From JBAVQS01 sp049694275 (lineage in GTDB: Bacteria; Chloroflexota; Anaerolineae; UBA4142; SHND01), in assembly GCA_049694275.1 (NCBI GenBank), contig JBAVQS010000139.1:1-33186 (forward strand): 33,186 bases of DNA, in the 5' to 3' direction. Below, one piece after another: positions 1 through 7,563 of the stretch. Both the position numbers and the translations under genes were made by a program. How positions within the stretch are numbered: position 1 is the first letter of the stretch; each line of letters opens with the position of its first letter. The notes beneath the pieces were generated by a model. The model did not search any database and was not told where the DNA came from. It was given only the letters and a program-made list of their open reading frames with translations.

Positions 1-1274
1 CTTTTCTGTGGATCCCACCGTGGCTCACGCACCAGGATACTGACAAGCAGGACCCCGGCCAACGTCAGCGCCACGCTTATTACAATCATCGCCGGATAGC
101 CGGCCAGCCCAATGAGCAACCCGCCGAGCAGAGGTGCCAGGCCAACCCACGGGGCAAGGATGCCGCGCGCGACGCCCATATAGGTGGGTCGGCGCGCGGC
201 AGGGGCAAACTCCATCACCAGCGCCAGATCCGAGAGAATCCAGCCGGCATTGGCAATTCCCACCAGGACAAAGACCGCATAGTATGCTTCCACCGTATCG
301 CTGAACCACGCCAGCCCCAACGCCAGGACATAAAACCAGGACGAGACGACCAGAACCAGTTTTTGTCCCCGTTTGTCGCCGAGCCACCCCCAGACCGCGC
401 TCCCCACAATGCTCGTGCCCAAAAGAATCGCGCTGTACACCGCCGCCTGCGCATCCGCCAGGTGAAAGGTCTCCACTGCATGGACCGCGAAAAAGGCCGT
501 CGCCATCTGTCCGAGAAACCCGAACGCCCGCGCGGCGAGATAGAGCGTAAAGTTGCGATCCTCCCGCAACAAGGCTGGCAGATCGCGGAGATAACGGGTG
601 AACGGCGGACGCGGGCGTGTGTCGTGTTGGACCGGCTCACGGGTCTGGGAGAGGCACACCCAGGAAACCATCGCGCTGCCAAAGGCGCACACAAAGCAGA
701 GCGCATAGTTCAGTGGATATGCGAACTGGCTGAGCATCTCACCCGCGGCCGCGGCGCCCACCAATCCGGCGATGCCCCCGCCGATGCGCTGCGCGGCGAA
801 AAAGCGCCCGCGGCCACGGGTGGGAATTACTCGCGCAATCATCTCTTGCCAGGGAATGGCGCTGATGCCGCTCATGAACATGCGAAAGCCGAGAATCAGG
901 AAAAAGAGAATGAGCGGCAGATTGGATGAATCCCCGGCCCGCGCCGGAAAAAGCCAGATCACCAGGCCGATCAGCAAAAACGGCACGCGCTCGAAAAAGC
1001 TGACGGCCAGGAGCACCGGCCGGACCCGCTTCAGTCCCTCGACAAAGGGCGCTGTCACGAGTTGCGGCAAATACCACCCGAGCGATTCCAATGCCGGAAT
1101 CAACCCGATGAGCAGCGCTGAGCTGGTCAGGTGGCTCACATAGACGGGGAGAATGGTCGCCGTGGAGACAAACGAGATGCCAAAGAGCCAGACCGTGCCG
1201 TCGATGATGTTAAAAGTCAAATTGTGGCGGAGGTGGTGGGCCACTTCACGCTCAAACGAGGACGCAACAGACAT
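1..1274 (-). CDS. MFS transporter, C-terminus cut by the window edge
   Basis: A major facilitator superfamily permease of the inner membrane; substrate unknown. The reading frame runs open from ATG at 1274 to the window edge, giving 424 visible residues, so the last part of the protein lies outside. Translation shows about a dozen hydrophobic segments and, in the second half, a GWLGDKRGQK stretch that fits the conserved MFS cytoplasmic loop. It begins MSVASSFEREVAHHLRHN, a soluble N-terminal tail before the first membrane helix. It follows the small gene at 1295-1669 by 20 bases and is the last visible gene of the glycan locus, so export or uptake of a sugar or metabolite is an inference. No Shine-Dalgarno site is visible; a TATAAT box ends 8 bases before the ATG, suggesting a leaderless message. 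Confidence 0.85.
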   Translation of the reverse strand, partial: MSVASSFEREVAHHLRHNLTFNIIDGTVWLFGISFVSTATILPVYVSHLTSSALLIGLIPALESLGWYLPQLVTAPFVEGLKRVRPVLLAVSFFERVPFLLIGLVIWLFPARAGDSSNLPLILFFLILGFRMFMSGISAIPWQEMIARVIPTRGRGRFFAAQRIGGGIAGLVGAAAAGEMLSQFAYPLNYALCFVCAFGSAMVSWVCLSQTREPVQHDTRPRPPFTRYLRDLPALLREDRNFTLYLAARAFGFLGQMATAFFAVHAVETFHLADAQAAVYSAILLGTSIVGSAVWGWLGDKRGQKLVLVVSSWFYVLALGLAWFSDTVEAYYAVFVLVGIANAGWILSDLALVMEFAPAARRPTYMGVARGILAPWVGLAPLLGGLLIGLAGYPAMIVISVALTLAGVLLVSILVREPRWDPQK

Positions 1275-1282
1275 ATCGGCTC

Positions 1283-1311
1283 ATTATAAGCCAATCAGGG
1301 TTTCGTGTCGG
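1283..1311 (-). promoter_or_regulatory. Promoter for the MFS gene, probably leaderless
   Basis: On the minus strand CCGACA (1306-1311), a 17-base spacer and a perfect TATAAT (1283-1288) precede the ATG at 1274. The expected transcription start falls at about 1276-1274, at or next to the ATG. The promoter lies over the end of the upstream small gene, and no ribosome binding site is seen. Confidence 0.5.
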
Positions 1312-1669
1312 GCTTGTGGCTGACGGTGACGTTACCCGTGCCGGAAAAGATGTTGCTGTTGCCGGTGACAGTCTGGTTGACGCTGGTATGCCCGCCGGGG
1401 AGGCTGGCGACCTTTTGGGCGAGCGCCTGCGCGAGCGAGACCAGTTCGGGGTCCTGATCCGCTTTCGCCGCGGCGACCTCTTCCTTGAGCGTCTCCTGGC
1501 GTCCCTTAGACTCGGGCTTGTGCTCGACCGCGTCCACTGCTTTTGCCACGTCACTCCCCTGCCCGAATTTCTTGACGATGAGCGTCTTGAGGGCATTGTA
1601 TCCGTCTGCAATCGCGCTTTCGCTCAGCTTGGCGAGGGCCGCGATGATCGCGGCGGTGATCGGGTCCAT
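1295..1669 (-). CDS. Small protein with helical N-domain and RHIM/amyloid-like C-terminal motif
   Basis: A 124-residue protein with no signal peptide. The start is well supported: AAGGAG lies 6 bases before ATG 1669. Residues 1-35 form a mildly hydrophobic Ala-rich helix (MDPITAAIIAALAKL) followed by a YNALKTLIVKKFG helix. Residues 36-88 are charged helix with an AAAKADQDPELVSLAQAL segment. The end is different: an Asn/Thr/Gly/Val-rich stretch, NQTVTGNSNIFSGTGNVTV, expected to form beta structure. This architecture (short helical Bell-like domain plus a C-terminal 15-25 residue amyloid motif) matches what is described for bacterial amyloid signalling (BASS/RHIM-like) proteins, which pair with NLR-type receptors. 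I recognise the pattern from memory only; no partner receptor with the same motif is in this window. A general small alpha-helical protein is the alternative. Confidence 0.7.
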   Translation of the reverse strand: MDPITAAIIAALAKLSESAIADGYNALKTLIVKKFGQGSDVAKAVDAVEHKPESKGRQETLKEEVAAAKADQDPELVSLAQALAQKVASLPGGHTSVNQTVTGNSNIFSGTGNVTVSHKPDTKP

Positions 1670-1889
1670 ATGGTTCTCCTTGTAAACCGCCGATTCAAAG
1701 ACTCTGTTGGCGCACCCCTTTTCGGTCGCTGAGGCGACCTTTCAGGTTTAGGCGGAGAATTCCATTCTCTGATGCCCGGCGCGTTCGCCAACGGAGCCAT
1801 AAAATTCAGTTGCTACTCGACCCCGTTCCGGCGAATCCGATTCATCGGATTTCCACGGACCCTCGTAGAGGGCTATTTAGACGCCGATT
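1670..1889. repeat. Gene-free spacer packed with short palindromes
   Basis: The 220 bases between the GH1 stop and the small gene hold at least five short inverted repeats: GGTCGC-TGAG-GCGACC (1724-1739), GAGAAT-TCC-ATTCTC, AATCCGAT-TC-ATCGGATT, CCCTC-GTA-GAGGG and GCCGATT-TC-AATCGGC, the last just after the GH1 stop codon. No gene is supported. They look like REP-type intergenic elements or mRNA-end structures. A promoter for the small gene may be here but none is clear. Confidence 0.55.
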
Positions 1890-3206
1890 TCAATCGGCGG
1901 CGATGCCGTTCCGGCGAATGACCTCGGAATAGAACTTGCCCGAGTCCTTGAGGATGCGCGCCTGGGTCGCGTAATCGACATAATAGAGGCCAAAGCGCTT
2001 GCTATAGCCGTGCGCCCACTCAAAGTTGTCGAGGAGTGACCAGCAGAAATAGCCGCGCACGTCCACCCCGTCGGCAATCGCGCGTCCGAGCTGCTCAATG
2101 TATCCCCGCAAATAGCTGACACGCCGCGGGTCGTGCACCTGGACATCGTCGCTCACGATGTCGGCAAAGGCCGCGCCGTTCTCGGTGATATAGAGGGGCG
2201 GCAGATGATAATCATCGCGGAGGCGGGTGAGGAGCTGATAGAACCCCTCCGGGCTAACCTCCCAGCCCATCTCCGTGTATTCGGAATCGGATGGGCGGAC
2301 GTGTCCTTTGGTTGCGCTCACAATGTGCCGCGAATAGTTATTGATGCCGAGGAAATCGAGCGGCTGGGCCATGAGCGCCGCATCGCCTTGCTGAACCGCG
2401 AAGGCATTCGGGCCGTAATCGGCAAGGGCCTCCGGCGGATAATAGCCGCGGACGACGGGGTCGAGGAACCACGCTTCGTGCCGCTGCCACACGCGTTCGG
2501 CGGCCTGCCGGTCGGCATTGGAATCGGTGGCCGGCTGGCAGGGCCAGAGACTAATGGTGACGCCGACCTGCGCCTGCTGGCTTCCGGCGCGGAGTGCCTG
2601 CGCGGCGAGCCCATGCGCGACGTTCAGGTGGTGCGCCACCTGGAGCGCGAGCGGGCGATCCTTGACGCCGGGCGCATGCCCGCCATTCGAGTGCCCCTCA
2701 AAGGCAACTACCGACGGCTCGTTGAGCGTGATCCAGTGGCGCACGCGGTCGCCGAAATGTCGGGCGACGATCAACGCGTAATCGGCGAAATAGCCGCTCG
2801 TGTCGCGGTTGCCCCAGCCCCCTCGGTCCTGCAGAGCCTGGGGCAGGTCCCAGTGGTAGAGGGTGACAAAGGGCTGGATATGAGCGGCGAGCAGGGTATC
2901 CACGAGCCGGTCGTAAAAATCGAGACCGCGCGGGTTGACAGCGCCCCGCCCCTCGGGCAGGATGCGCGGCCATGCGAGGGAAAAGCGATAAGCGCCGGCG
3001 CCAAGTTGTTTCAAGAGCGCGACGTCCTGAGGGTATCGATGGTAGTGATCGGCGGCGACATCGCCCGTATCGCCGTCGCGGACCTTGCCGGGGGTATGCG
3101 CAAAACGGTCCCAGATGGATTCGCCCTTGCCGTCCTCGTTCCATGCGCCTTCAATCTGGTAGGCGGCAGTAGCCGCGCCCCAGACAAATTCCGGTGGAAA
3201 AATCAT
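1890..3206 (-). CDS. GH1 beta-glucosidase
   Basis: Glycoside hydrolase family 1 retaining beta-glycosidase, 438 residues, the usual length for bacterial beta-glucosidases, probably cytoplasmic because no signal peptide is seen. The protein begins MIFPPEFVWGAATAAYQIEG, the classic GH1 opening. The acid/base Glu is E163 in TLNEPSVVAF and the nucleophile is E342 in YITENGAAF; the C-terminus has the family's WSLLDNFEWAHGY. An in-frame ATG at 3239 exists, but GGAGAGG lies 8-9 bases before ATG 3206, which decides the shorter start. The gene follows the GH94 phosphorylase by 29 bases, so the two are probably cotranscribed and process the same imported beta-linked disaccharides. Specificity (glucoside, galactoside or other) cannot be read from the sequence. 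Confidence 0.95.
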   Translation of the reverse strand: MIFPPEFVWGAATAAYQIEGAWNEDGKGESIWDRFAHTPGKVRDGDTGDVAADHYHRYPQDVALLKQLGAGAYRFSLAWPRILPEGRGAVNPRGLDFYDRLVDTLLAAHIQPFVTLYHWDLPQALQDRGGWGNRDTSGYFADYALIVARHFGDRVRHWITLNEPSVVAFEGHSNGGHAPGVKDRPLALQVAHHLNVAHGLAAQALRAGSQQAQVGVTISLWPCQPATDSNADRQAAERVWQRHEAWFLDPVVRGYYPPEALADYGPNAFAVQQGDAALMAQPLDFLGINNYSRHIVSATKGHVRPSDSEYTEMGWEVSPEGFYQLLTRLRDDYHLPPLYITENGAAFADIVSDDVQVHDPRRVSYLRGYIEQLGRAIADGVDVRGYFCWSLLDNFEWAHGYSKRFGLYYVDYATQARILKDSGKFYSEVIRRNGIAAD

Positions 3207-3235
3207 TGATGATTCCTCTCCCTGATCCTCTGCGT

Positions 3236-5950
3236 TCAATCTTCTGCCGCCAACACTACGTCGATGCGATGGATGAAATCGGCGGGGAGCGCGGCCAGGG
3301 TCTGGCGCAAAATGCGAATGGCGCCGGCCAGCCGGTCAAAGGGAATCTCGGCGTCGTCGAGCGTCGCCGATTCGATTCGGTATTCGCCGTAATCGGCCCT
3401 GGCCCGATTGTGATAGGTGATGTGCAGCCGCAGGCCGGCGAACAGGGTCTCGACGCTCGCCTCGCCAGCGGCGCTGAACTGGCCGGCGACGAGACGCGGG
3501 GCGAGGACCAGGTCGCCGAGGTCACCCCGGACGCCGAAAGCTTCGGTCAGCAGAGTTAATAATAGCCAGCTCGCCGAGCCTGTCAACCACGGATAGGCGC
3601 CGCGCCCGCGGGCGTCGATGTATTCGGGGATGCCGGGATAGATACGGCTAACGGCAAAATCGGTGCAGTGGCGGTAGATGCCGTCGAGCACCTTGTAGCC
3701 CTGGTGGACGCGGCCGCGTTTGTAGAGGGCGTTGGCGTACATCACCGCCATATGACTGAACATGGCGCCGTTCTCTTTGGTCCCAAAGGCAAAACCAAAC
3801 AGACGGCCAAGGTTGAGCAGGACCTCGCCGAAATCGGTATTGAGACGATAGCCGCCGACGCGCGGGTCGTAGAGATAGTGATCGACGGCGCGCACGATGG
3901 CGTCCACCTGCTCGTCGGTGGCAATCCCGCACATGAGCGTAAACACCTGGCCGGTCAGCGTCATGCGCACCCCGCGTGGGTGGTCGCCCTCGACGCGACC
4001 GCCGTCGTCGTCGTAATAGCCGTTGAACCAACCATGCCCCTCGCGGTTGGTGAGCCACTCTTGTGCGCGCAGGTGCGCGCACAGCCAGTCCCCCTTGGCC
4101 GCCAGGTCACGGGCAAGGTCGCAGGTCGGAACGAGGCGACTCTCGCCGGAGAGGGTGTGGCGCGCGGCGGCCATATAGTCGCCCAGGCGGGCCTGCTTGG
4201 CCGCGACCGATGCATAATCGACCGGCGCGGAGAGGGTATCGAGCAGGAACAAGAGCTCGGCGGCGAGCCGGACCTGCTCGGTTCCGTGCGCCTGGAGCGC
4301 GCGGACGAGCCGGCTCAATTCGAGCAAGTTGCCGGCATAGAGCGCGGTAAAAGCGACGCTCTCGCCGCGCCGGGCAGCCATGTCGAGGCCGTCGTTCCAA
4401 TCGGCCCCTTCAAGGCGAATGTTGTTGTGCGCGCCGACATTAAAGAACGGGGTGAGGTGCTGGACAAGGAGATGCTCCAGGATGCTCCCGGAATGGACGG
4501 CGCCCGTTTGCTTGCGCAGTTGCGTCCCCTGCTCGGCGGACCATGCCGCGTCGATGCCGGTCGCCCGGTCCACATGCTGATCCTTGAAATAGGTTTGGTC
4601 GCGCAGGAGGAACGCCAGGTCCCCGCTCTGGTCGATATAGAGCTTGGTCGTCAGGAACGGCCACGCGCCGTGGTCCATCCAGATGCGCGCGATGTTGTTG
4701 CGGTCGGCGATAAATTCGCCGGGACGGCGCCCGATGATGGTGGCGTTGCTGCCGTCGATGCGAACCCCGGCGAAATAGTTATAGAGCAGTTCGGGGACCT
4801 CCGCCGGTTCCATGATGAGCAGCGCGAGACAATCCTGCCAGAGGTCGCGCCAGCCGCGACCCCCGCGGCCATAGTCATGATACGGCAGGAACGAGTTGCC
4901 CATAAGACGGCGGAGGACCGGCTGGAGCGTGGCCCATTTGAGCCAGTGATCGGCCTGTGCGTCGCCGGTGTGAAAGGCGAGGCTGGAGAGTTGGTCTTGC
5001 CAGTGCGCCTCGTTCCGGTGAAACCATTCGGCGAACCGCGCTGCGCTGCCATACCGGGCGACGAGCGCGTCGAGATCCTCGCCCGCGTCGAGGATGGCGA
5101 GGATGAGGACATAGGATTGCGATTCCCCCGGCTGGAGCGTGATCGTCTCAAAGCGGAGCGCGCCAATAGCCTCGTAGCCATCAAACAATTGGCCGGAAGG
5201 GTGAAACGGGCCGGCAGAATCCACGACGGCCGCCGGCCAATCGAGCGAGCCCCCCTCGCCAATGAAATCTTCCACGACCGGACAGAAATCAAGCGGGGCG
5301 CCCCCTTCCCCGCTCGCCCCCAGAACCGCATAGCGAACCCGGTTTGGCTGATGCCCGCGCTCGTCAAATGAGAGGGTCGGTGTCACGACCACGCCGTACG
5401 GGTGCGTAGTGACACGGTGCAAAAGCGAGGTGACATGCCGATGGTCGCGGAGGTTATCGGCGGAGCGCCCGTACATCGGAATCGCGGCGATCGGCGTCAC
5501 GATCCGAGGTGCAGCGCCCGCGTTGGTGATGGTGACCCGCATCAACTCGACGCGGTCGTTCGACGGCGGCGCGAGGTTGACGATCTCGGCGCGTAGCTCG
5601 GTCGCCGACCAGACGCGCACAATCTTGTGCCAGAGAAAACCGGCGTCGAGCGAGACGTAATCCTCCACCGGCGCGGCGTGTTGGGGCGCAGAATTGCCCG
5701 TGGCCGACCAGGCCCCGGCGCCGTCCACCTGCAGCCAAAAATTGCGGGCAGCGCGGGAATTGTGCAGGTCCTCGACCGATACGGGCGCAGTTAAAAAAGT
5801 GTTCTGTCCGGTTTTGATGTCGCCGTGCAAGAGCGGGGTCACGACCGACATGAGCCCGGCCTGATTGACCAGCGGAAAATACAAATAGCTGGTACGGTGC
5901 GGGTCGGCAAGATTAAAGTTTCCCTTGTCGTCGAATGTCCAACCAGTCAT
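3236..5950 (-). CDS. GH94 glycoside phosphorylase (cellobiose/chitobiose type)
   Basis: A 904-residue GH94 family protein that cleaves a beta-linked disaccharide or oligosaccharide with phosphate, releasing a sugar 1-phosphate; cytoplasmic, no signal peptide. Order: N-terminal beta-sandwich (about 1-270) opening with FDDKGNFNLADPHRTSYLYFP, then the (alpha/alpha)6 catalytic barrel, then a small beta domain. The proposed proton donor Asp is D520 in GADWNDGLD; FKENGAxFSHM-like residues (TKENGAMFSHMAVMYANAL) and the GRGGRGWRDLWQDCLAL phosphate/sugar-site region are also present. It is about 100 residues longer than typical cellobiose phosphorylases. With an N-acetylglucosamine kinase-like gene and a YdjC deacetylase in the same locus, N,N'-diacetylchitobiose phosphorylase is a rival to cellobiose or laminaribiose phosphorylase; sequence alone does not settle it. 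Confidence 0.92.
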   Translation of the reverse strand: MTGWTFDDKGNFNLADPHRTSYLYFPLVNQAGLMSVVTPLLHGDIKTGQNTFLTAPVSVEDLHNSRAARNFWLQVDGAGAWSATGNSAPQHAAPVEDYVSLDAGFLWHKIVRVWSATELRAEIVNLAPPSNDRVELMRVTITNAGAAPRIVTPIAAIPMYGRSADNLRDHRHVTSLLHRVTTHPYGVVVTPTLSFDERGHQPNRVRYAVLGASGEGGAPLDFCPVVEDFIGEGGSLDWPAAVVDSAGPFHPSGQLFDGYEAIGALRFETITLQPGESQSYVLILAILDAGEDLDALVARYGSAARFAEWFHRNEAHWQDQLSSLAFHTGDAQADHWLKWATLQPVLRRLMGNSFLPYHDYGRGGRGWRDLWQDCLALLIMEPAEVPELLYNYFAGVRIDGSNATIIGRRPGEFIADRNNIARIWMDHGAWPFLTTKLYIDQSGDLAFLLRDQTYFKDQHVDRATGIDAAWSAEQGTQLRKQTGAVHSGSILEHLLVQHLTPFFNVGAHNNIRLEGADWNDGLDMAARRGESVAFTALYAGNLLELSRLVRALQAHGTEQVRLAAELLFLLDTLSAPVDYASVAAKQARLGDYMAAARHTLSGESRLVPTCDLARDLAAKGDWLCAHLRAQEWLTNREGHGWFNGYYDDDGGRVEGDHPRGVRMTLTGQVFTLMCGIATDEQVDAIVRAVDHYLYDPRVGGYRLNTDFGEVLLNLGRLFGFAFGTKENGAMFSHMAVMYANALYKRGRVHQGYKVLDGIYRHCTDFAVSRIYPGIPEYIDARGRGAYPWLTGSASWLLLTLLTEAFGVRGDLGDLVLAPRLVAGQFSAAGEASVETLFAGLRLHITYHNRARADYGEYRIESATLDDAEIPFDRLAGAIRILRQTLAALPADFIHRIDVVLAAED

Positions 5951-5973
5951 AAGCCAATGGGTCCCTGCCTCTC

Positions 5974-6015
5974 CCCCCTCTCGAACCCGGTGGACGCCTC
6001 CCCGGTGAGAGGGGG
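5974..6015. repeat. Long-armed hairpin upstream of the GH94 gene
   Basis: CCCCCTCTC (5974-5982) pairs perfectly with GAGAGGGGG (6007-6015), enclosing a 24-base loop with two CCGG boxes. It lies in the 5' leader of the GH94 gene, between it and the glycosidase stop. No T-run follows on the minus strand, so it is a repeat or RNA-structure element and not an obvious terminator. Confidence 0.45.
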
Positions 6016-6070
6016 AAAGAGGAGGGATGGAGGAGAGATGAAAATGGCAAAAGAAAGAGTTACAAGTTAC

Positions 6071-6119
6071 TGACCACTAACCACTGACCACTAACCACTA
6101 ATCACTGACCACTCATCAC
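6071..6119. repeat. Seven tandem heptamers (short tandem repeat) overlapping a gene end
   Basis: Seven 7-base units in a row: TGACCAC, TAACCAC, TGACCAC, TAACCAC, TAATCAC, TGACCAC, TCATCAC. The array supplies the last codons and the TGA stop (6102-6104) of the glycosidase on the minus strand. Heptameric tandem repeats of this look are known as STRR sequences in cyanobacteria and other genomes. Confidence 0.85.
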
Positions 6120-7517
6120 ATACAGCGACATGGAATACGCGGGCAGCGTGATGGATGCGTTGCCCCCTACCTTTTCCGCGGCGACCTTGCCGGCGTTGTG
6201 TCCTGTATCCAGGCGATACACCTCGGCGTCACGCGGCGTATCAATTCCCTTGAGCAAGAGCGGCTTGGCGACATCCTTGCCGCCCAGGTTGAGCAGCATC
6301 AATGTAAGCGTTCCGTCGCTGCGGCGCGCGGTATAGATCGATACCTGGTTGTCATCGGATGAAGAATAGATGAGCTCGTCGCCAAAGCGTTTGTATAACT
6401 GGAACACGTAATACATCGGCTTGGGGTCAAAGCGGTCGAACAGGCCCAGGCCACTCTGACTGTGCTGTAGGGTGAACATGGTCATAATGTCCACCTTTTG
6501 GCGAATCATGCGACCCATCACGTCGCCTAGCCACAGCGCGCCATAGAGGCTGTCGGGCGTGGTCTGGGCGCAGCACCAATTCGACCAGGTCGAATTGAAC
6601 TCGGTGACCGCAATCGGCAGATCCCGCCCCGCGCTCTCGCGGATGACCGCCCGCAGGTCTGGAATGATCGTGTCCCACTCTTTGGGATTGGCCAGGAGCT
6701 TGTCGACCGGCGGCGGCCCTTCGCCCTGCTGTTGGGGAAAGGGATAGCGATGGATCGAGACGATATCGACGAGATCGCCGTTCACCTTGAGAAATTGCCT
6801 CAAGGTCTCGCGCGCCGCGGCCTCATTGGAACCGGCGGGTGGATTGGGAAAGAACTGGTGAATCTCGGGACCGAGTAGTTTGATGGTTGGATCCTGCGCT
6901 CGCATCGCCAGCGCAATGGCGCGCCATTCCGTATTGTAGCGGTCGTCGGGCCAGGTCTTGTTTTTCGTGTCGTAAAGGTTCGGCTCGTTGCCAATGCTCC
7001 AGTAGCGAACGTGATACCCCTTGTCGAGGGTGTACTTGACGAGCGCAGCCGCCTTGCCCGGGTCGCCCCCCTTGAGCCGAACGCTGATCTGGGGCTCGGC
7101 GTTGATCGAGCGGCATAACGCAATAAACTGGTCAATCTGCGTCGCGTCCAGGTCGTTCTCGTCCCCCCAGTTACCGCCCGGAAACCGGATAAAGGTGATT
7201 CCGGAATCGAGAAATGCTTGCCGTGAATCGTACGGCACGACCGCCCAGGGACCATGATTCGTCCCATAGCTAAAATGGCTGATCGGCCCGAGGCTCATGC
7301 TCGGATCGACATACAGACCGCCTGGGACCGGGGTCGGAACCGGCGTGAGCGTCGGCAAGGGGGTCGGCGATGGCGTAACCGGGACCGGCGTCGCAGTGGC
7401 GGTCGGCGGAATCACGGTCGGTGGAACCGCGGTTACCGTTGGCGCGACGGGCGACGGCGCGGCGCAAGCCGCCAGGAACAACAAGGATGAGAGCAAAAGT
7501 AAGAAAGCGTATCGCAT
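6102..7517 (-). CDS. Surface lipoprotein glycosidase, clan GH-A (GH39/GH51/GH79-like)
   Basis: A 471-residue exported lipoprotein: a hydrophobic signal, lipobox LAAC, then a Pro/Thr/Val-rich linker to about residue 75 that holds the enzyme off the membrane. The catalytic part looks like a clan GH-A (beta/alpha)8 barrel: FIRFPGGNWGDENDLD, acid/base E178 in WSIGNEPNLYD, and nucleophile E306 in IAVTEFNSTWSNW. A beta-sandwich C-terminal region ends SLYVMSGQ. This layout resembles GH39, GH51 and GH79 enzymes (xylosidase, arabinofuranosidase, glucuronidase). It probably trims polymer or side chains outside the cell so that the neighbouring ABC system can import products. The family cannot be fixed without a profile search. 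The last codons lie inside a heptamer repeat. Confidence 0.85.
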   Translation of the reverse strand: MRYAFLLLLSSLLFLAACAAPSPVAPTVTAVPPTVIPPTATATPVPVTPSPTPLPTLTPVPTPVPGGLYVDPSMSLGPISHFSYGTNHGPWAVVPYDSRQAFLDSGITFIRFPGGNWGDENDLDATQIDQFIALCRSINAEPQISVRLKGGDPGKAAALVKYTLDKGYHVRYWSIGNEPNLYDTKNKTWPDDRYNTEWRAIALAMRAQDPTIKLLGPEIHQFFPNPPAGSNEAAARETLRQFLKVNGDLVDIVSIHRYPFPQQQGEGPPPVDKLLANPKEWDTIIPDLRAVIRESAGRDLPIAVTEFNSTWSNWCCAQTTPDSLYGALWLGDVMGRMIRQKVDIMTMFTLQHSQSGLGLFDRFDPKPMYYVFQLYKRFGDELIYSSSDDNQVSIYTARRSDGTLTLMLLNLGGKDVAKPLLLKGIDTPRDAEVYRLDTGHNAGKVAAEKVGGNASITLPAYSMSLYVMSGQ

Positions 7518-7532
7518 CTCAAGACCAGTGTA

Positions 7533-7561
7533 TGTAGCGCAAGCGGTCAGCTTGCGTTACA
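7533..7561. repeat. REP-like palindrome between kinase and glycosidase genes
   Basis: TGTAGCGCAAGC (7533-7544), a 5-base loop GGTCA and GCTTGCGTTACA (7550-7561) form a 12-bp stem with one wobble pair. It sits in the 46-base gap after the kinase stop. No T-run follows, so it looks like a dispersed REP element that may stabilise or process the message. Confidence 0.65.
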
Positions 7562-7563
7562 AG

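Noticed and set aside
2133..3209. Plus-strand frame of 358 codons
   Set aside because: Antisense to the GH1 beta-glucosidase, which has both catalytic glutamates.
3207..3239. Longer start for the GH1 gene overlapping the GH94 end
   Set aside because: The extra 11 residues are not typical for GH1 and the ribosome binding site lies within them.
3668..5371. Open plus-strand frame of 567 codons opposite the GH94 gene
   Set aside because: It is a mirror of a GC-rich gene with clear GH94 motifs; it has no recognisable domain and unnatural Arg/Ala/Val composition.
6040..6074. Short plus-strand frame after GGAGGAG
   Set aside because: Eleven codons ending in the heptamer repeat, no conserved context; most likely chance.
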